Positions 25,605 to 35,218 of a stretch of 64,000 nt of DNA are shown here, piece by piece (the first letter of the stretch is position 1; each line of letters begins with the position of its first letter). The notes below the pieces were generated by a model. That model searched no databases. It saw only the letters and a program-made list of their open reading frames with translations, and was not told the DNA's origin. The stretch spans positions 567,208 to 631,207 of the forward strand of contig WASS01000020.1 of the NCBI GenBank assembly GCA_009712635.1, given 5' to 3'. The position numbers and the translations under genes were made by a program. This DNA is from Hungatella sp. (GTDB lineage: Bacteria; Bacillota; Clostridia; Lachnospirales; Lachnospiraceae).

Positions 25605-26943
25605 TTGCATTCTGATCTCCAGAATAAGCGGATATTGTTAAATTTGTAACAAAAACTTCTTCCTTTTGCACGAGATTTAATGAACCGCCATATTTTTCAG
25701 CCAAAGACATTACAATCCCAATTCCCAAACCATGGTGTTTAGAATCTGCCTTTGATGTTAAAAATCTATCCCCATCCTTTTTTATTCTTACATTGTAACT
25801 ATTTTCTATATTAAATATTAGAAAATAATTTGTGCCCATAAATACTTTTATTTTAACATTGCGTTTCCCAGATTCGCATTTCTCAGCTGCCTCTATTGCA
25901 TTGTCAATAAGATTACCAAACATAGAGATCATATCAGCATCCGATATAAAATCCAGATTAATATTATTTTCAACAAATAAAGATAACTCTACCTCATGTT
26001 CTTTTGCTTTTGATACACGTTCTGATAAGATTGCATTAAAAACCGGATTACTGCTATAAATAACCACATTCGTTTCTTTTTGAATTTTCCCTTTTAACTC
26101 ATCAATTATTTCAACAATTTTATTGTTGTCCCCATTTAATGCGAGTAAACGAAAGCTGCTAAAATAAGAATGAACATCATGCATAAAGCACCGATAATGA
26201 TCATTTATTTTAAGTATATTCTGGAAATGCTCCGTCTCCATATCCCTTTTTACCGAATACAGTTCTGCATATTTTATTTTATTCATCATATCAGTATATT
26301 TTTCTAATATAATAAAGATTGCAGCATTAGAAAAGTATAGTAAAACAGCTCCACCAAACATGAATAACTGCACAGAAACAGGTTTTGGAAAATCCATATA
26401 TAAGAAGCTGCTTGATATCATAAGTGATAATATAGGTACAATCAGTAAATACCAGGAAAATACATTATTATTGCTGATGTTTATTCTTTTCATATATTTT
26501 TCTATATACATCAAAAAAAGATATCCAATAATATATTCAACAGTCAAAAAATACACGCCTCCAGCTGTAAACCAGGGAGGGATATAAATGGGGAGATTAT
26601 GTATAATCAAACGATATAAAAGTTCAAACAGAACTTCTCTGCCTCCCACAAAGGTAAAATAAATAATGGTGTACGCCATTCCATTGGTAAGTGAAACTTT
26701 AAATAACATCATCACATAAATATAATAGACCAAGGGGACTGTGATAAAATTCAGAGCAGGACTTCCAATTGCATTAATAAAAAATATTAAAAAAGTTATA
26801 ACGATTCCATATATCAAGCGTTTCTTGGTTATAGTTTTATAAGCATAAATCGCAGCAAAAAACCTGTATAGCATATAAACATCCGCACCACAAAAGAAAA
26901 GCCTGCTTATTGACAACAAATCATTTCCCATATCAAATGCCAT
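25582..26943 (-). CDS. agrC: AgrC-like sensor histidine kinase (GHKL type)
   Basis: A 453-residue receptor kinase: six to seven hydrophobic segments over residues 10-215, a linker helix, the dimerisation/phosphoacceptor region CFMHDVHSYF with His255, the N box MFGNLIDNAIEA and the G box HHGLGIGIV. This is the ATP-binding layout of AgrC/ComD kinases. It should sense the AgrD peptide outside and phosphorylate the regulator encoded just upstream (11-bp overlap). The 3' end of the gene doubles as the agrD operator. Confidence 0.92.
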   Translation of the reverse strand: MAFDMGNDLLSISRLFFCGADVYMLYRFFAAIYAYKTITKKRLIYGIVITFLIFFINAIGSPALNFITVPLVYYIYVMMLFKVSLTNGMAYTIIYFTFVGGREVLFELLYRLIIHNLPIYIPPWFTAGGVYFLTVEYIIGYLFLMYIEKYMKRINISNNNVFSWYLLIVPILSLMISSSFLYMDFPKPVSVQLFMFGGAVLLYFSNAAIFIILEKYTDMMNKIKYAELYSVKRDMETEHFQNILKINDHYRCFMHDVHSYFSSFRLLALNGDNNKIVEIIDELKGKIQKETNVVIYSSNPVFNAILSERVSKAKEHEVELSLFVENNINLDFISDADMISMFGNLIDNAIEAAEKCESGKRNVKIKVFMGTNYFLIFNIENSYNVRIKKDGDRFLTSKADSKHHGLGIGIVMSLAEKYGGSLNLVQKEEVFVTNLTISAYSGDQNANFGTQRV

Positions 26944-27709
26944 CCTTATATTTTGATAACATAAATTCTTCCTTCAGCATGTGAAACTCCTGCGCCTTGC
27001 TTCTGGTTATCTGAAACATGGTGTCAACATCCTTCAGCCTCAATATCTTACTGGTGCAGCAGATCAAATATTTAAAATTAATAATATAGCTGTCATGAGG
27101 ATAGCCAAAACCATATTTTTTAAGGCGCTCGTAAATTGTTTCCAGCCTTTCTGAAACGCGGATATCCGGAATATCACTGCTATCCAGATCCTTAATTCCA
27201 TAAATTCTGATCGAATTTTCAGAGATATGGACTCTGGTGTTTTTCTTATATTTTTCAATGTAAACAATGTCATCTGCTCTTAGAAACAAACGCTCCCGGT
27301 TTACATTGGCAGAAAGCAGGGGTGCCTGTCCCAATTCAATCATTTTATCAAGAGAATCCCTTATGTACCGGTCCATAACTTCATCAGTCATATTCTTCAT
27401 AATATACCGATATGGCTGAACTTCAAAACTACGCGGTGAAGGTTCTGCAAAACCAGTATAAAAGACCAGTATCACATTATTATCCAGCTGACGAACCCTG
27501 ACTGCTGTTTCTTCTCCATTCATTTCGTTCATCTGAACATCTAAAAATATAATAGAAAATCTGATATTCTTTATGGCTGCCAGAAGACTGATTCCTGAAT
27601 CATATTCATGGATGCGGAACTTGTCGCTTTCCGACATGTTTTTTCCAATTCGTTCTATTAAACGCTCTCTGTCGCCGATACTATCATCACAAATAGCAAT
27701 TTCAAACAT
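26933..27709 (-). CDS. agrA: AgrA-like LytTR response regulator
   Basis: A 258-residue response regulator. The receiver domain (1-125) has Asp8/Asp9 and phosphoacceptor Asp57 in FLDVQM; the C-terminal half (about 145-245) is a LytTR DNA-binding domain (FLRADDIVYIEKYKKNTRVH, then YGFGYPHDSYIINFKYL). It is the obvious candidate to bind the two operators at 25573-25604 and 23689-23720. GAGGGG precedes the ATG. The order agrA-agrC-(promoter)-agrD-agrB is compatible with an autoinduction loop. Confidence 0.92.
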   Translation of the reverse strand: MFEIAICDDSIGDRERLIERIGKNMSESDKFRIHEYDSGISLLAAIKNIRFSIIFLDVQMNEMNGEETAVRVRQLDNNVILVFYTGFAEPSPRSFEVQPYRYIMKNMTDEVMDRYIRDSLDKMIELGQAPLLSANVNRERLFLRADDIVYIEKYKKNTRVHISENSIRIYGIKDLDSSDIPDIRVSERLETIYERLKKYGFGYPHDSYIINFKYLICCTSKILRLKDVDTMFQITRSKAQEFHMLKEEFMLSKYKDGI

Positions 27710-27790
27710 ACTTTTTCCCCTCTTACTAAATTTCTTTCTATTAGATATCGTACTATCTCTCTTATTTTATAAGAAATATGTCAATAATAC

Positions 27791-27837
27791 AAGAAAAGGC
27801 GCCAGAAAAATACAAATTTCATATTTTCCCGGTGCCT
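27791..27837 (-). terminator. Terminator of the ABC exporter operon
   Basis: On the minus strand AGGCACCGGGAAAATA pairs with TATTTTTCTGGCGCCT (two wobbles, one mismatch), followed by TTTTCTTG. It isolates the exporter operon from the agr locus. Confidence 0.75.
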
Positions 27838-27858
27838 ATCCTTAATTATCCTGCCGAA

Positions 27859-29604
27859 TTATACCGCAAACTGGCTATTGTAAAGCTGAGCATAAAAACC
27901 ATTTTTAGAAAGGAGATCTTCATGAGTCCCCTGTTCAATAATATGACCATCTCTCATGACAAGTATGACATCTGCCTCCTTGATAGTGGAAAGACGATGG
28001 GCAACAATAAAACTGGTCCGTCCTTCCATCATTTTCGCAAACGCTTTTTGTATCTTTAATTCCGTCCTGGTATCAATGGATGAAGTCGCCTCATCAAGAA
28101 TAAGAATGGGCGGCAGGCAGAGCATAACTCTGGCAATGCACAAAAGCTGCTTCTGTCCCTGGGATAAATTACCTCCATCTTCAGATATGATTGTATCATA
28201 TCCCTGTGGCATTCGGGAAATAAAGCTGTGGGCATGGGCTTCTTTTGCTGCTGTAATAATTTCTTCTTCCGAAGCATCCGGCTTCCCATATGCAATATTC
28301 TCTCTTATGGTACCTGTCTTTAACCAGGTTTCCTGAAGAACCATTCCATATTCAGATCTTAAACTTTTTCTGGTTATGTGCCGGACATCGTTTCCATCAA
28401 CCTTTATGGATCCGGCATTTACATCATAAAAACGCATAAGCAGGTTGATGACAGTACTTTTACCACAGCCGGTGGGACCAACAATGGCGATCCGCTTTCC
28501 CTGCCCAGCATGAAGATTCATATCTTCAATCAAAGGTACATTGGGATTATAGGAGAAGTCAACATGCTCCAGTACCACCTCACCCTTTGCATCTTCCAGT
28601 ACAATCGCATTGCTGTCATCTGGTACCTCTATCTCTTCATCAATTAATTCAAATACCCTGGCAGCAGAAGCAAGTGCGTTCTGAAGCTCTGTTACCACGC
28701 CTGAAATCTCATTAAACGGCTTAGTATACTGATTGGCATAACTCAGAAAGCTGGACAGCTGTCCCACTGTCAGAAGACCATTGACTGCGGCAAATGCTCC
28801 TGCAATTCCTACACACGCATATACAAGGCTGTTTACAAACCGGGTTGCCGGATTTGTGATGGAAGAGAAAAATGTCGCTTTCAGCCCCCATATACGAAGG
28901 TCTTCATTAATGGCTTCAAATTTTTTCTGGGCCTCGTCCTCATAAGCAAAGGCTTTCACCACTTTCTGATTTCCTAACATCTCTTCTACCAGTGAAGTCA
29001 GCTCTCCCCTGGTCTGAGACTGCATCCGGAACATGCTGTAAGTTCTTTTTGCGATAAAGCTGGCCACAAACAGAGAAAGCGGTGTAACAAGCACAACTAA
29101 GGCAGCAATTACCGGATTAATAAAAAACATAAAGAACAATGTTCCAAGGATTGTTAAAACTCCAGTGAAAAGCTGGGTGAATCCCATGAGCAGTCCGTCT
29201 GAAAACTGATCTATATCAGCAATAATTCTGCTGATGATATCCCCGTGTGCATGGGAATCGATATACTTTAAAGGAAGAATTTCCAGTTTGTTAAATGCCT
29301 GGGTTCTGATATCCTTTACAACTCTGTAGGTGATCTGATTGTTAATATGACTCATCACCCACTGTGCTGCAGCAGTAATCAGTATAACAACAGCAATCTG
29401 CAAAAGTATCATACCCATGGCGCTAAAGTCTACCTGTCCTGCACCTGCAATACAGTCAATTGCACGACCTATTAATATGGGAACATACAAAGTGAAAACC
29501 ACGGTTAGAAAAGCGCAGAACAGGGACGCCATAACACTCCATTTATACTTTGCAATCTTATTTAAAATCCGCTTGATTGTGGACTTGTGCTTTTTTAAAT
29601 TCAT
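27859..29604 (-). CDS. Heterodimeric multidrug ABC exporter, catalytic-site subunit
   Basis: A 581-residue half-transporter: six membrane helices in the N-terminal 310 residues, then an ATPase domain with Walker A GPTGCGKST, signature LSQGQ and Walker B LILDEATSSID including the catalytic Glu. It begins 1 nt after the partner gene stop, with AAGGAGG upstream of the ATG at 29604. Together the two resemble BmrCD/TM287-288-type drug or lipid exporters, in which one ATP site is degenerate. Confidence 0.93.
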   Translation of the reverse strand: MNLKKHKSTIKRILNKIAKYKWSVMASLFCAFLTVVFTLYVPILIGRAIDCIAGAGQVDFSAMGMILLQIAVVILITAAAQWVMSHINNQITYRVVKDIRTQAFNKLEILPLKYIDSHAHGDIISRIIADIDQFSDGLLMGFTQLFTGVLTILGTLFFMFFINPVIAALVVLVTPLSLFVASFIAKRTYSMFRMQSQTRGELTSLVEEMLGNQKVVKAFAYEDEAQKKFEAINEDLRIWGLKATFFSSITNPATRFVNSLVYACVGIAGAFAAVNGLLTVGQLSSFLSYANQYTKPFNEISGVVTELQNALASAARVFELIDEEIEVPDDSNAIVLEDAKGEVVLEHVDFSYNPNVPLIEDMNLHAGQGKRIAIVGPTGCGKSTVINLLMRFYDVNAGSIKVDGNDVRHITRKSLRSEYGMVLQETWLKTGTIRENIAYGKPDASEEEIITAAKEAHAHSFISRMPQGYDTIISEDGGNLSQGQKQLLCIARVMLCLPPILILDEATSSIDTRTELKIQKAFAKMMEGRTSFIVAHRLSTIKEADVILVMRDGHIIEQGTHEDLLSKNGFYAQLYNSQFAV

Positions 29605-29605
29605 A

Positions 29606-31336
29606 TTACTGCACCTCCTTTTCAGACAGCTGGGAAAGGCAGATTTCACGGTAGACTTCACAGGATTCCATTAAATCACCATGCTTTCCGCAGCCTGCCA
29701 TCTGTCCGTCGTCTAAAACGACGATTCGGTCTGCATTTCTGATTGTGGAAGCTCTCTGGGATACCAGAAATACTGTCATGTCTTTTGTTTCTTCTTTAAT
29801 TGCCTTACGAAGGCGGGCATCTGTGGCAAAATCCAGGGCGGAAGCGCTGTCATCTAAAATGAGAATCTGGGGATCTTTGACAACCGCTCTGGCAATGGTA
29901 AGGCGCTGACGCTGCCCTCCGGATAAGTTCTTACCTCCTGCCTCTATAATAAAGTCAAGACCTTCGCCCTTCTCATCAACAAAATCCTTAGCCTGGGCAA
30001 TGGTAAGAGCACGGTAAATCTCTTCGTCAGAGGCATCTCTTTTTCCCCACTGCATGTTTTCCCTGATGCTTCCTTTAAATAATACAGCTCTTTGAGGAAC
30101 GATTCCAACCATATTTCTCAGCTGGCTGAGAGGATAATTTCTGACGTCAATGCCTCCCACTTTAACATTTCCCTTTGATATATCATAAAATCGGGGAATT
30201 AAATTTACAAGTGTGGTTTTACCCGACCCGGTTCCGCCTATAATTCCAATTGTTTCACCTTTCATAGCCTGAAATTCAATTCCAGCCAGTGATTCTGCTT
30301 TTGCACCCTGATAAAAAAGACTGACTTTATCAAATTCCACCTTGGGTACATCTGCTTCTTCGTTCACAATATCGTGATTTGTTTCCCTGATTCCCGGTTC
30401 CATGGAAAATACGGAACTGATCCGGTTGGCACAGGCCAGAGCTTTTGAAATGGTAATAATCAGGTTTGCCAGTTTAACCAGTTCCACCAGAATCTGCGAC
30501 ATATAGTTCACCAGAGCCACAACCTGTCCCTGGGTGATGATACCCGATTCAACCCGGTTTGCACCAGTGTTAATCAGAACTATGATTGCAAGGTTAATAA
30601 TAACATAAGTAAGAGGATTCATCAGTGCAGAGATCTTTCCTACAAACACCTGGAATTTTACCAGCATGCCGTTTTCTTCATCAAACCGGCGGATTTCATC
30701 ATTCTGGCGGTTAAAGGCGCGAATCACACGGACTCCGCCTAAGTTTTCTCTTGCAGTCAGTAAAACCCGGTCCAGCTGTTTTTGTACTTTCTTATATAAT
30801 GGCATACTTATTATCATAATGCCAAATACGACTACAGAAAGCACAGGTATGGATACCACAAAGATAAGAGCAGCCTTAAAATCTATGGTAAACGCCATGA
30901 TCATTGCACCGAATACCACAAATGGCGAACGGAGAAATAACCGTAAAAACAGATTGACCCCTGATTGAACCTGGTTTACATCGCTGGTCATTCGTGTAAT
31001 CAGAGTGGCAGTCCCTACGGTATCAAGTTCCTGATAAGACAGGCTGTTGATATGGGCAAATAAATCATTTCTCAGTGAGGTACCAAACCCGGCTGCTGCC
31101 TTTGCTGCGAAGTACTGGGCAGTAATGGAGCAGGCGAGCCCTATAATACCTAACAGTACCAGCAATCCGCCCATAGAAAGAATATAGTGCAGATCGTGAT
31201 TCTTAATTCCAATATCAATGACTCTGGCCATAACCAAAGGCACTAAAAGCTCAAAGCTGGCTTCCAGAAGTTTAAACAAAGGCCCCAGGATACTTTCCAG
31301 CTTATACTCATTTAAATATTTAAGGAGCTTTTTCAT
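29606..31336 (-). CDS. Heterodimeric multidrug ABC exporter, degenerate-site subunit
   Basis: A 576-residue half-transporter, first in the operon. Six membrane helices are followed by Walker A GGTGSGKTT, signature LSGGQ and Walker B ILILDDSASALD, where the catalytic Glu is Asp, as in the non-canonical subunit of heterodimeric exporters. GGAGGAAAAGG precedes the ATG. Transcription likely starts inside the perfect inverted repeat shared with the divergent LysR gene. Confidence 0.93.
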   Translation of the reverse strand: MKKLLKYLNEYKLESILGPLFKLLEASFELLVPLVMARVIDIGIKNHDLHYILSMGGLLVLLGIIGLACSITAQYFAAKAAAGFGTSLRNDLFAHINSLSYQELDTVGTATLITRMTSDVNQVQSGVNLFLRLFLRSPFVVFGAMIMAFTIDFKAALIFVVSIPVLSVVVFGIMIISMPLYKKVQKQLDRVLLTARENLGGVRVIRAFNRQNDEIRRFDEENGMLVKFQVFVGKISALMNPLTYVIINLAIIVLINTGANRVESGIITQGQVVALVNYMSQILVELVKLANLIITISKALACANRISSVFSMEPGIRETNHDIVNEEADVPKVEFDKVSLFYQGAKAESLAGIEFQAMKGETIGIIGGTGSGKTTLVNLIPRFYDISKGNVKVGGIDVRNYPLSQLRNMVGIVPQRAVLFKGSIRENMQWGKRDASDEEIYRALTIAQAKDFVDEKGEGLDFIIEAGGKNLSGGQRQRLTIARAVVKDPQILILDDSASALDFATDARLRKAIKEETKDMTVFLVSQRASTIRNADRIVVLDDGQMAGCGKHGDLMESCEVYREICLSQLSEKEVQ

Positions 31337-31376
31337 TTTCCTTTTCCTCCGTAATCAATACTTTTTTAGAATAATG

Positions 31377-31413
31377 CCTTGTATTATTATACCATTTTGA
31401 TATAATAATACAA
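31377..31413. promoter_or_regulatory. Perfect inverted repeat forming face-to-face divergent promoters
   Basis: CTTGTATTATTATA (31377-31390) and TATAATAATACAAG (31400-31413) are exact inverse copies around a 9-nt centre. Each strand therefore reads TTGTAT-N16-TATAAT, so the dyad contains both the plus-strand promoter of the LysR gene and the minus-strand promoter of the exporter operon. A dimeric regulator bound here would control both at once. Confidence 0.78.
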
Positions 31414-31451
31414 GCACAAATTGAAAATCTCATGAATAGAGGATGTACCAT

Positions 31452-32339
31452 ATGGTTCCGATTAATTCAAAACAGCTTTATTATTTTACAGTCATTTCAG
31501 AAACCGGCAGTTTTACAGCTGCCGCAAAGAAACTGGGAATATCCCAGCCGCCTTTAAGCAAGCAGATCATGCTTTTGGAAGAGGAATTGGGGGTTAAACT
31601 TTTTGAGCGGGGTGCGAAAAAAACAGAGCTTACAGAGGCAGGAACTTATTTATATTTTAAAGCAAGAGATATTTTATCTTTGATGGACTCCGTATCAGGA
31701 GATTTAAAACACTTCCCCTCTTCTGCCAGAGGCCTGTTAAAGCTGGGAGTAATCTCCTCAGCAGGAACAGTTCTTGTGGATTTTCTGAAACATTTTACAG
31801 CAGATCATCCAGGTGTCCGGTTTGAAGTGACAGAGGGAAATACCTATGAGCTGCTGGAGAAGATGAAAAACGGACTGGTTGAGTGCTCTATCATACGGAC
31901 ACCTTTTAATCCGGAAGGGCTGGAATGTGTGTATGGTAAAAAAGAACCGATTATGGCAGTGGGAATTCCAGATTTTTTTCCGGAGATAACAGATGACAAA
32001 GTAAGTATCACCGGATTAACGGGAAAGCCGCTGATATATTACCGTAGATTTGATTCCATCATATCTCTTGCATTTCAAAACAGCGGCATAGAACCGGATA
32101 TATTCTGCCGTAATGACGATGCAAGAACCTGTCTTCAATGGGCAACAGCCGGACTGGGGATTGCACTGGTGCCTCAATCCATCTGTGATATCACGGAGCA
32201 GGATAACCTTATATTTAAGGAGATTGATTCTCCTGATACAGTTACTCAGATTGCAGCAGTTTATAAAAAAAATGGCTATGTTTCAAACATAGCCAGAGAA
32301 TTTGTAAATAGTTTTGGTTGTCAGAACGGTATGCTTTAA
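31452..32339 (+). CDS. LysR-family regulator divergent from the ABC exporter
   Basis: About 295 residues with an N-terminal HTH (SFTAAAKKLGISQPPLSKQI) and a LysR effector-binding domain. GAGG lies 9 nt before the ATG at 31452; an earlier in-frame ATG at 31443 touches that sequence and is less likely. It probably regulates the exporter and itself through the shared dyad at 31377-31413. The last bases overlap the convergent radical SAM gene by 4 bp. Confidence 0.9.
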   Translation: MVPINSKQLYYFTVISETGSFTAAAKKLGISQPPLSKQIMLLEEELGVKLFERGAKKTELTEAGTYLYFKARDILSLMDSVSGDLKHFPSSARGLLKLGVISSAGTVLVDFLKHFTADHPGVRFEVTEGNTYELLEKMKNGLVECSIIRTPFNPEGLECVYGKKEPIMAVGIPDFFPEITDDKVSITGLTGKPLIYYRRFDSIISLAFQNSGIEPDIFCRNDDARTCLQWATAGLGIALVPQSICDITEQDNLIFKEIDSPDTVTQIAAVYKKNGYVSNIAREFVNSFGCQNGML

Positions 32340-33226
32340 TCAAACAGGCTTAACTGGGTCATCTGGTAGTTTTTCTTATAAGCATGAATAATATCCGGCA
32401 TTTTATACAGAATCCTGTTACGCTCACACTCTTCAGAAAATATTTGCCATAATTTACGTGCTTTGGGACTGGTACACTGATAATTATTCTTATACTGTTT
32501 CATATATTTTTCCACAAGATGTTCCCCGGGAAACAACTCCCTTAAGCAATCGTAATACCATTCTCTTTGATTGTTACGAAGTGTGACTCCAAAAGCCGGG
32601 TAGATAAAATCGGCGCCGGTTTCTTTTGCAGCATTTATAATTGAACGTATATTCTCCTCATGATCCTCTAGAAAAGGAAGCACTGGCATGAGGAGAATCC
32701 CCGCAAACAGCCTCCGGTCCTTTAATGCCGCAATCAGAGACAACCGGTCAGAGGGTCTGGAGACTCTTGGCTCTAACTTAGCCGCCAGGGCATCGTCAGT
32801 GGTTGTAACCGTAACTTTTAATAATACTGGAGAATGATCTGCTATACTTTCCAGTATATCAATGTCTCTGGTAAGAAGATTGCTTTTTGTGGCTATCGCT
32901 GCGCCGAAACCAAAGGCATCAATCAATTCCAGTGCATGTCTGGTAAGTCCCAATTCCTTTTCCAATGGATTATAAGGATCACTCATAGCTCCAGTACCCA
33001 CCACTCCGGTTTTTACCTTTCGTCTTAAATCATCCCGGATAATCCGCAGGGCATCCTCTTTGACCCGAACCTGATCAAACCGGTCTATTCCATAACAGTC
33101 AGAACGGCTGTCACAGTAAATACACCCATGGCTGCAACCCCTGTAGATGTTCATGTTATAATCAATCCCGAACCACCCGGAATCCTTTGTTTTTGTTACA
33201 ATTGTCTTTGCAGGAATGAGCTCCAT
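32336..33226 (-). CDS. SPL-type radical SAM protein
   Basis: About 296 residues. The [4Fe-4S] motif C-x3-C-x2-C is at Cys31, 35 and 38 (RGCSHGCIYCDS), preceded by IPAKTIVTKTKDSGWFGIDY, typical of the SPL family (spore photoproduct lyase-like proteins). I choose the ATG at 33224-33226 with AGAGGACGGAG upstream, because it gives the family-like N-terminus; an ATG at 33289 is in frame. Whether it repairs DNA is not established for this subfamily. Confidence 0.82.
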   Translation of the reverse strand: MELIPAKTIVTKTKDSGWFGIDYNMNIYRGCSHGCIYCDSRSDCYGIDRFDQVRVKEDALRIIRDDLRRKVKTGVVGTGAMSDPYNPLEKELGLTRHALELIDAFGFGAAIATKSNLLTRDIDILESIADHSPVLLKVTVTTTDDALAAKLEPRVSRPSDRLSLIAALKDRRLFAGILLMPVLPFLEDHEENIRSIINAAKETGADFIYPAFGVTLRNNQREWYYDCLRELFPGEHLVEKYMKQYKNNYQCTSPKARKLWQIFSEECERNRILYKMPDIIHAYKKNYQMTQLSLFD

Positions 33227-33329
33227 GTCTCCGTCCTCTCTTTCTTTTTCTGCCAAAAAGGTGATCCCTTGATATTTTCTTTCTTCCATGTTAATATGCT
33301 TATACGAGATAAGAAGGGAAGAGTTTATT

Positions 33330-34160
33330 ATGATACGTTTGTTATTGCGCTGCAAGCAGATATACGACAAATTTACCAGAGATGAAATGACTGTCTATGC
33401 AGCACAGGCATCATTTTTTACCATAATTGCTGCTTTTCCGTTTATTATGCTGTTATTAGCAATGATTCAGTTTATCCCATCTATTACAAAAGCAAACCTG
33501 CTCCAGGTTTTAATCACAATCATTCCAAGCACCTTAGAGATTGACAGCGTCATCGTTACCGTAATTGAAGATCTTTATACTCATACTCCTGCGGCAATTT
33601 TATCTGCCACTGCCATTGCCGCGGTCTGGTCTGCTTCCAGAGGCATGCTGAGCATAGAGCGTGGATTAAACCGGGTTTTTGGTCAGGAGAATAAACGGAG
33701 CTATCTAATGACCCGTTTTGTCTGTGCCTGTTATACGGTTGTATTCATTATCATCTGTCTTCTGACGCTTGTACTTCTGGTACTGGGAGGTTCTATACAG
33801 TCATTTATGAACCATCATTTTCCCATCCTTGGTGAAATCACCCGTTATGTTATCAGCTTTCGCACCATGCTTTTATTTATTCTCACCTTGTGTTTCGCCA
33901 TGCTTTATACCTATGTACCGGAAAAGAAACAGCAATTTTTGAAACAGGTTCCGGGTGCCATCTTTTCTACCCTTGGCTGGATCGGTTTCTCCTTTGCTTT
34001 TTCTATCTATTTTAGTAATTTCAGCAACTATTCAGTGATGTACGGAAGCCTGACTGCCATCGTCCTCTTGATGTTATGGCTTTATTCCTGCATCTCCATC
34101 CTGTTTTTCGGAGCCGAAATCAATTATTATTATTCAGAGAACTGGAAAGATGGAACATAA
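33330..34160 (+). CDS. YihY/BrkB-family membrane protein
   Basis: About 276 residues with six hydrophobic segments and the YihY features AAQASFFTIIAAFPFIMLLL near the N-terminus and NYSVMYGSLTAIVLLMLWLY near the C-terminus. The family was once called RNase BN by mistake; members are inner-membrane proteins of uncertain function, possibly transporters. The ATG at 33330 has AAGGGAAGAG upstream. It is divergent from the radical SAM gene. Confidence 0.9.
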   Translation: MIRLLLRCKQIYDKFTRDEMTVYAAQASFFTIIAAFPFIMLLLAMIQFIPSITKANLLQVLITIIPSTLEIDSVIVTVIEDLYTHTPAAILSATAIAAVWSASRGMLSIERGLNRVFGQENKRSYLMTRFVCACYTVVFIIICLLTLVLLVLGGSIQSFMNHHFPILGEITRYVISFRTMLLFILTLCFAMLYTYVPEKKQQFLKQVPGAIFSTLGWIGFSFAFSIYFSNFSNYSVMYGSLTAIVLLMLWLYSCISILFFGAEINYYYSENWKDGT

Positions 34161-34166
34161 CTTAGG

Positions 34167-34201
34167 AAAGCCAGTGATTCCCTTAGGAATCCTGGCTTTT
34201 T
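34167..34201 (+). terminator. Terminator after the YihY gene
   Basis: AAAGCCAG-TGATTCC pairs with GGAATC-CTGGCTTT and is followed by T5. It can also act on the convergent cysK transcript. Confidence 0.82.
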
Positions 34202-34213
34202 GATACGGGCGAT

Positions 34214-35143
34214 CTAAGAAAAAAGGGGTGTTGACAAATATCTGTCACCTGTGTCAGGAAGAAGCACTACGATTGTTTTGCCTTGGAATTCAGGCCGTTT
34301 CGCTACTTCTTTTGCAGCCCATACAGCTGCGGCTGAGGAGATACCCACAAGAATTCCTTCTGCCTTAGCGATCTCTTTTCCGGTTTCATATGCGTCATTA
34401 TTCTCTACCGGAATAATTTCATCGTATACATCCCTGTTGAGTACGATTGGAACAAAACCAGCTCCAATTCCCTGGATTCCATGAGGGCCTGGCTTACCGC
34501 CTGACAGAATGGGCGATCCTGCCGGTTCCACTCCAATAATTCTGATGTCTGGGTTCTTGCCTTTTAAAAATTCTCCAACACCAGTGATTGTTCCTCCAGT
34601 GCCAATTCCTGCAACAAATACATCCACTTTCCCGTCTGTATCCGCCCATATTTCAGGTCCGGTTGTTTCACGGTGAATTCTTGGGTTGGCTGGATTATCA
34701 AACTGTCCCAGGATGACAGAACCTTCTATCTCCTTTTGCAGTTCTTCTGCTTTTTCAATTGCGCCTCTCATTCCTTTTGTTCCTTCTGTAAGCACAATCT
34801 CAGCTCCATACGCTTTTAAAAGATTCCTTCTTTCCACACTCATGGTCTCTGGCATAGTGAGGATGGCGCGGTAACCTTTCATGGCGGCAATACTGGCAAT
34901 TCCGATTCCAGTGTTTCCGGAAGTAGGCTCAATGATTGTGGCACCCGGTTTAATTGTGCCGTTTATTTCTCCGTCCTCTATCATAGACAATGCTGCCCTG
35001 TCTTTCACACTGCCTGCCGGATTAAAATATTCCAGTTTAGCAATGACAGAAGCTTTTAACTCATACTTCCTTTCATAATTGGAAAGTTCCAGCAAAGGAG
35101 TACTGCCAATGAGTTCCATAGCACTTTTTCTGATATTTCCCAT
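34214..35143 (-). CDS. cysK: Cysteine synthase A
   Basis: A 309-residue PLP enzyme making cysteine from O-acetylserine and sulfide. The PLP lysine is in PAGSVKDRAA, the substrate loop is TSGNTGIG, and the phosphate-binding GIGTGGTITG is intact. The ATG at 35141-35143 has AGAGG 6 nt upstream. No cysE or sulfate genes lie nearby and it seems monocistronic. Confidence 0.95.
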   Translation of the reverse strand: MGNIRKSAMELIGSTPLLELSNYERKYELKASVIAKLEYFNPAGSVKDRAALSMIEDGEINGTIKPGATIIEPTSGNTGIGIASIAAMKGYRAILTMPETMSVERRNLLKAYGAEIVLTEGTKGMRGAIEKAEELQKEIEGSVILGQFDNPANPRIHRETTGPEIWADTDGKVDVFVAGIGTGGTITGVGEFLKGKNPDIRIIGVEPAGSPILSGGKPGPHGIQGIGAGFVPIVLNRDVYDEIIPVENNDAYETGKEIAKAEGILVGISSAAAVWAAKEVAKRPEFQGKTIVVLLPDTGDRYLSTPLFS

Positions 35144-35218
35144 AATCAACCTCTTTTCTCATACGTTTATCAAACTGCGTATGTGTCCTGGTTCTATTTT
35201 ATCTGCAGTGATGTATTT

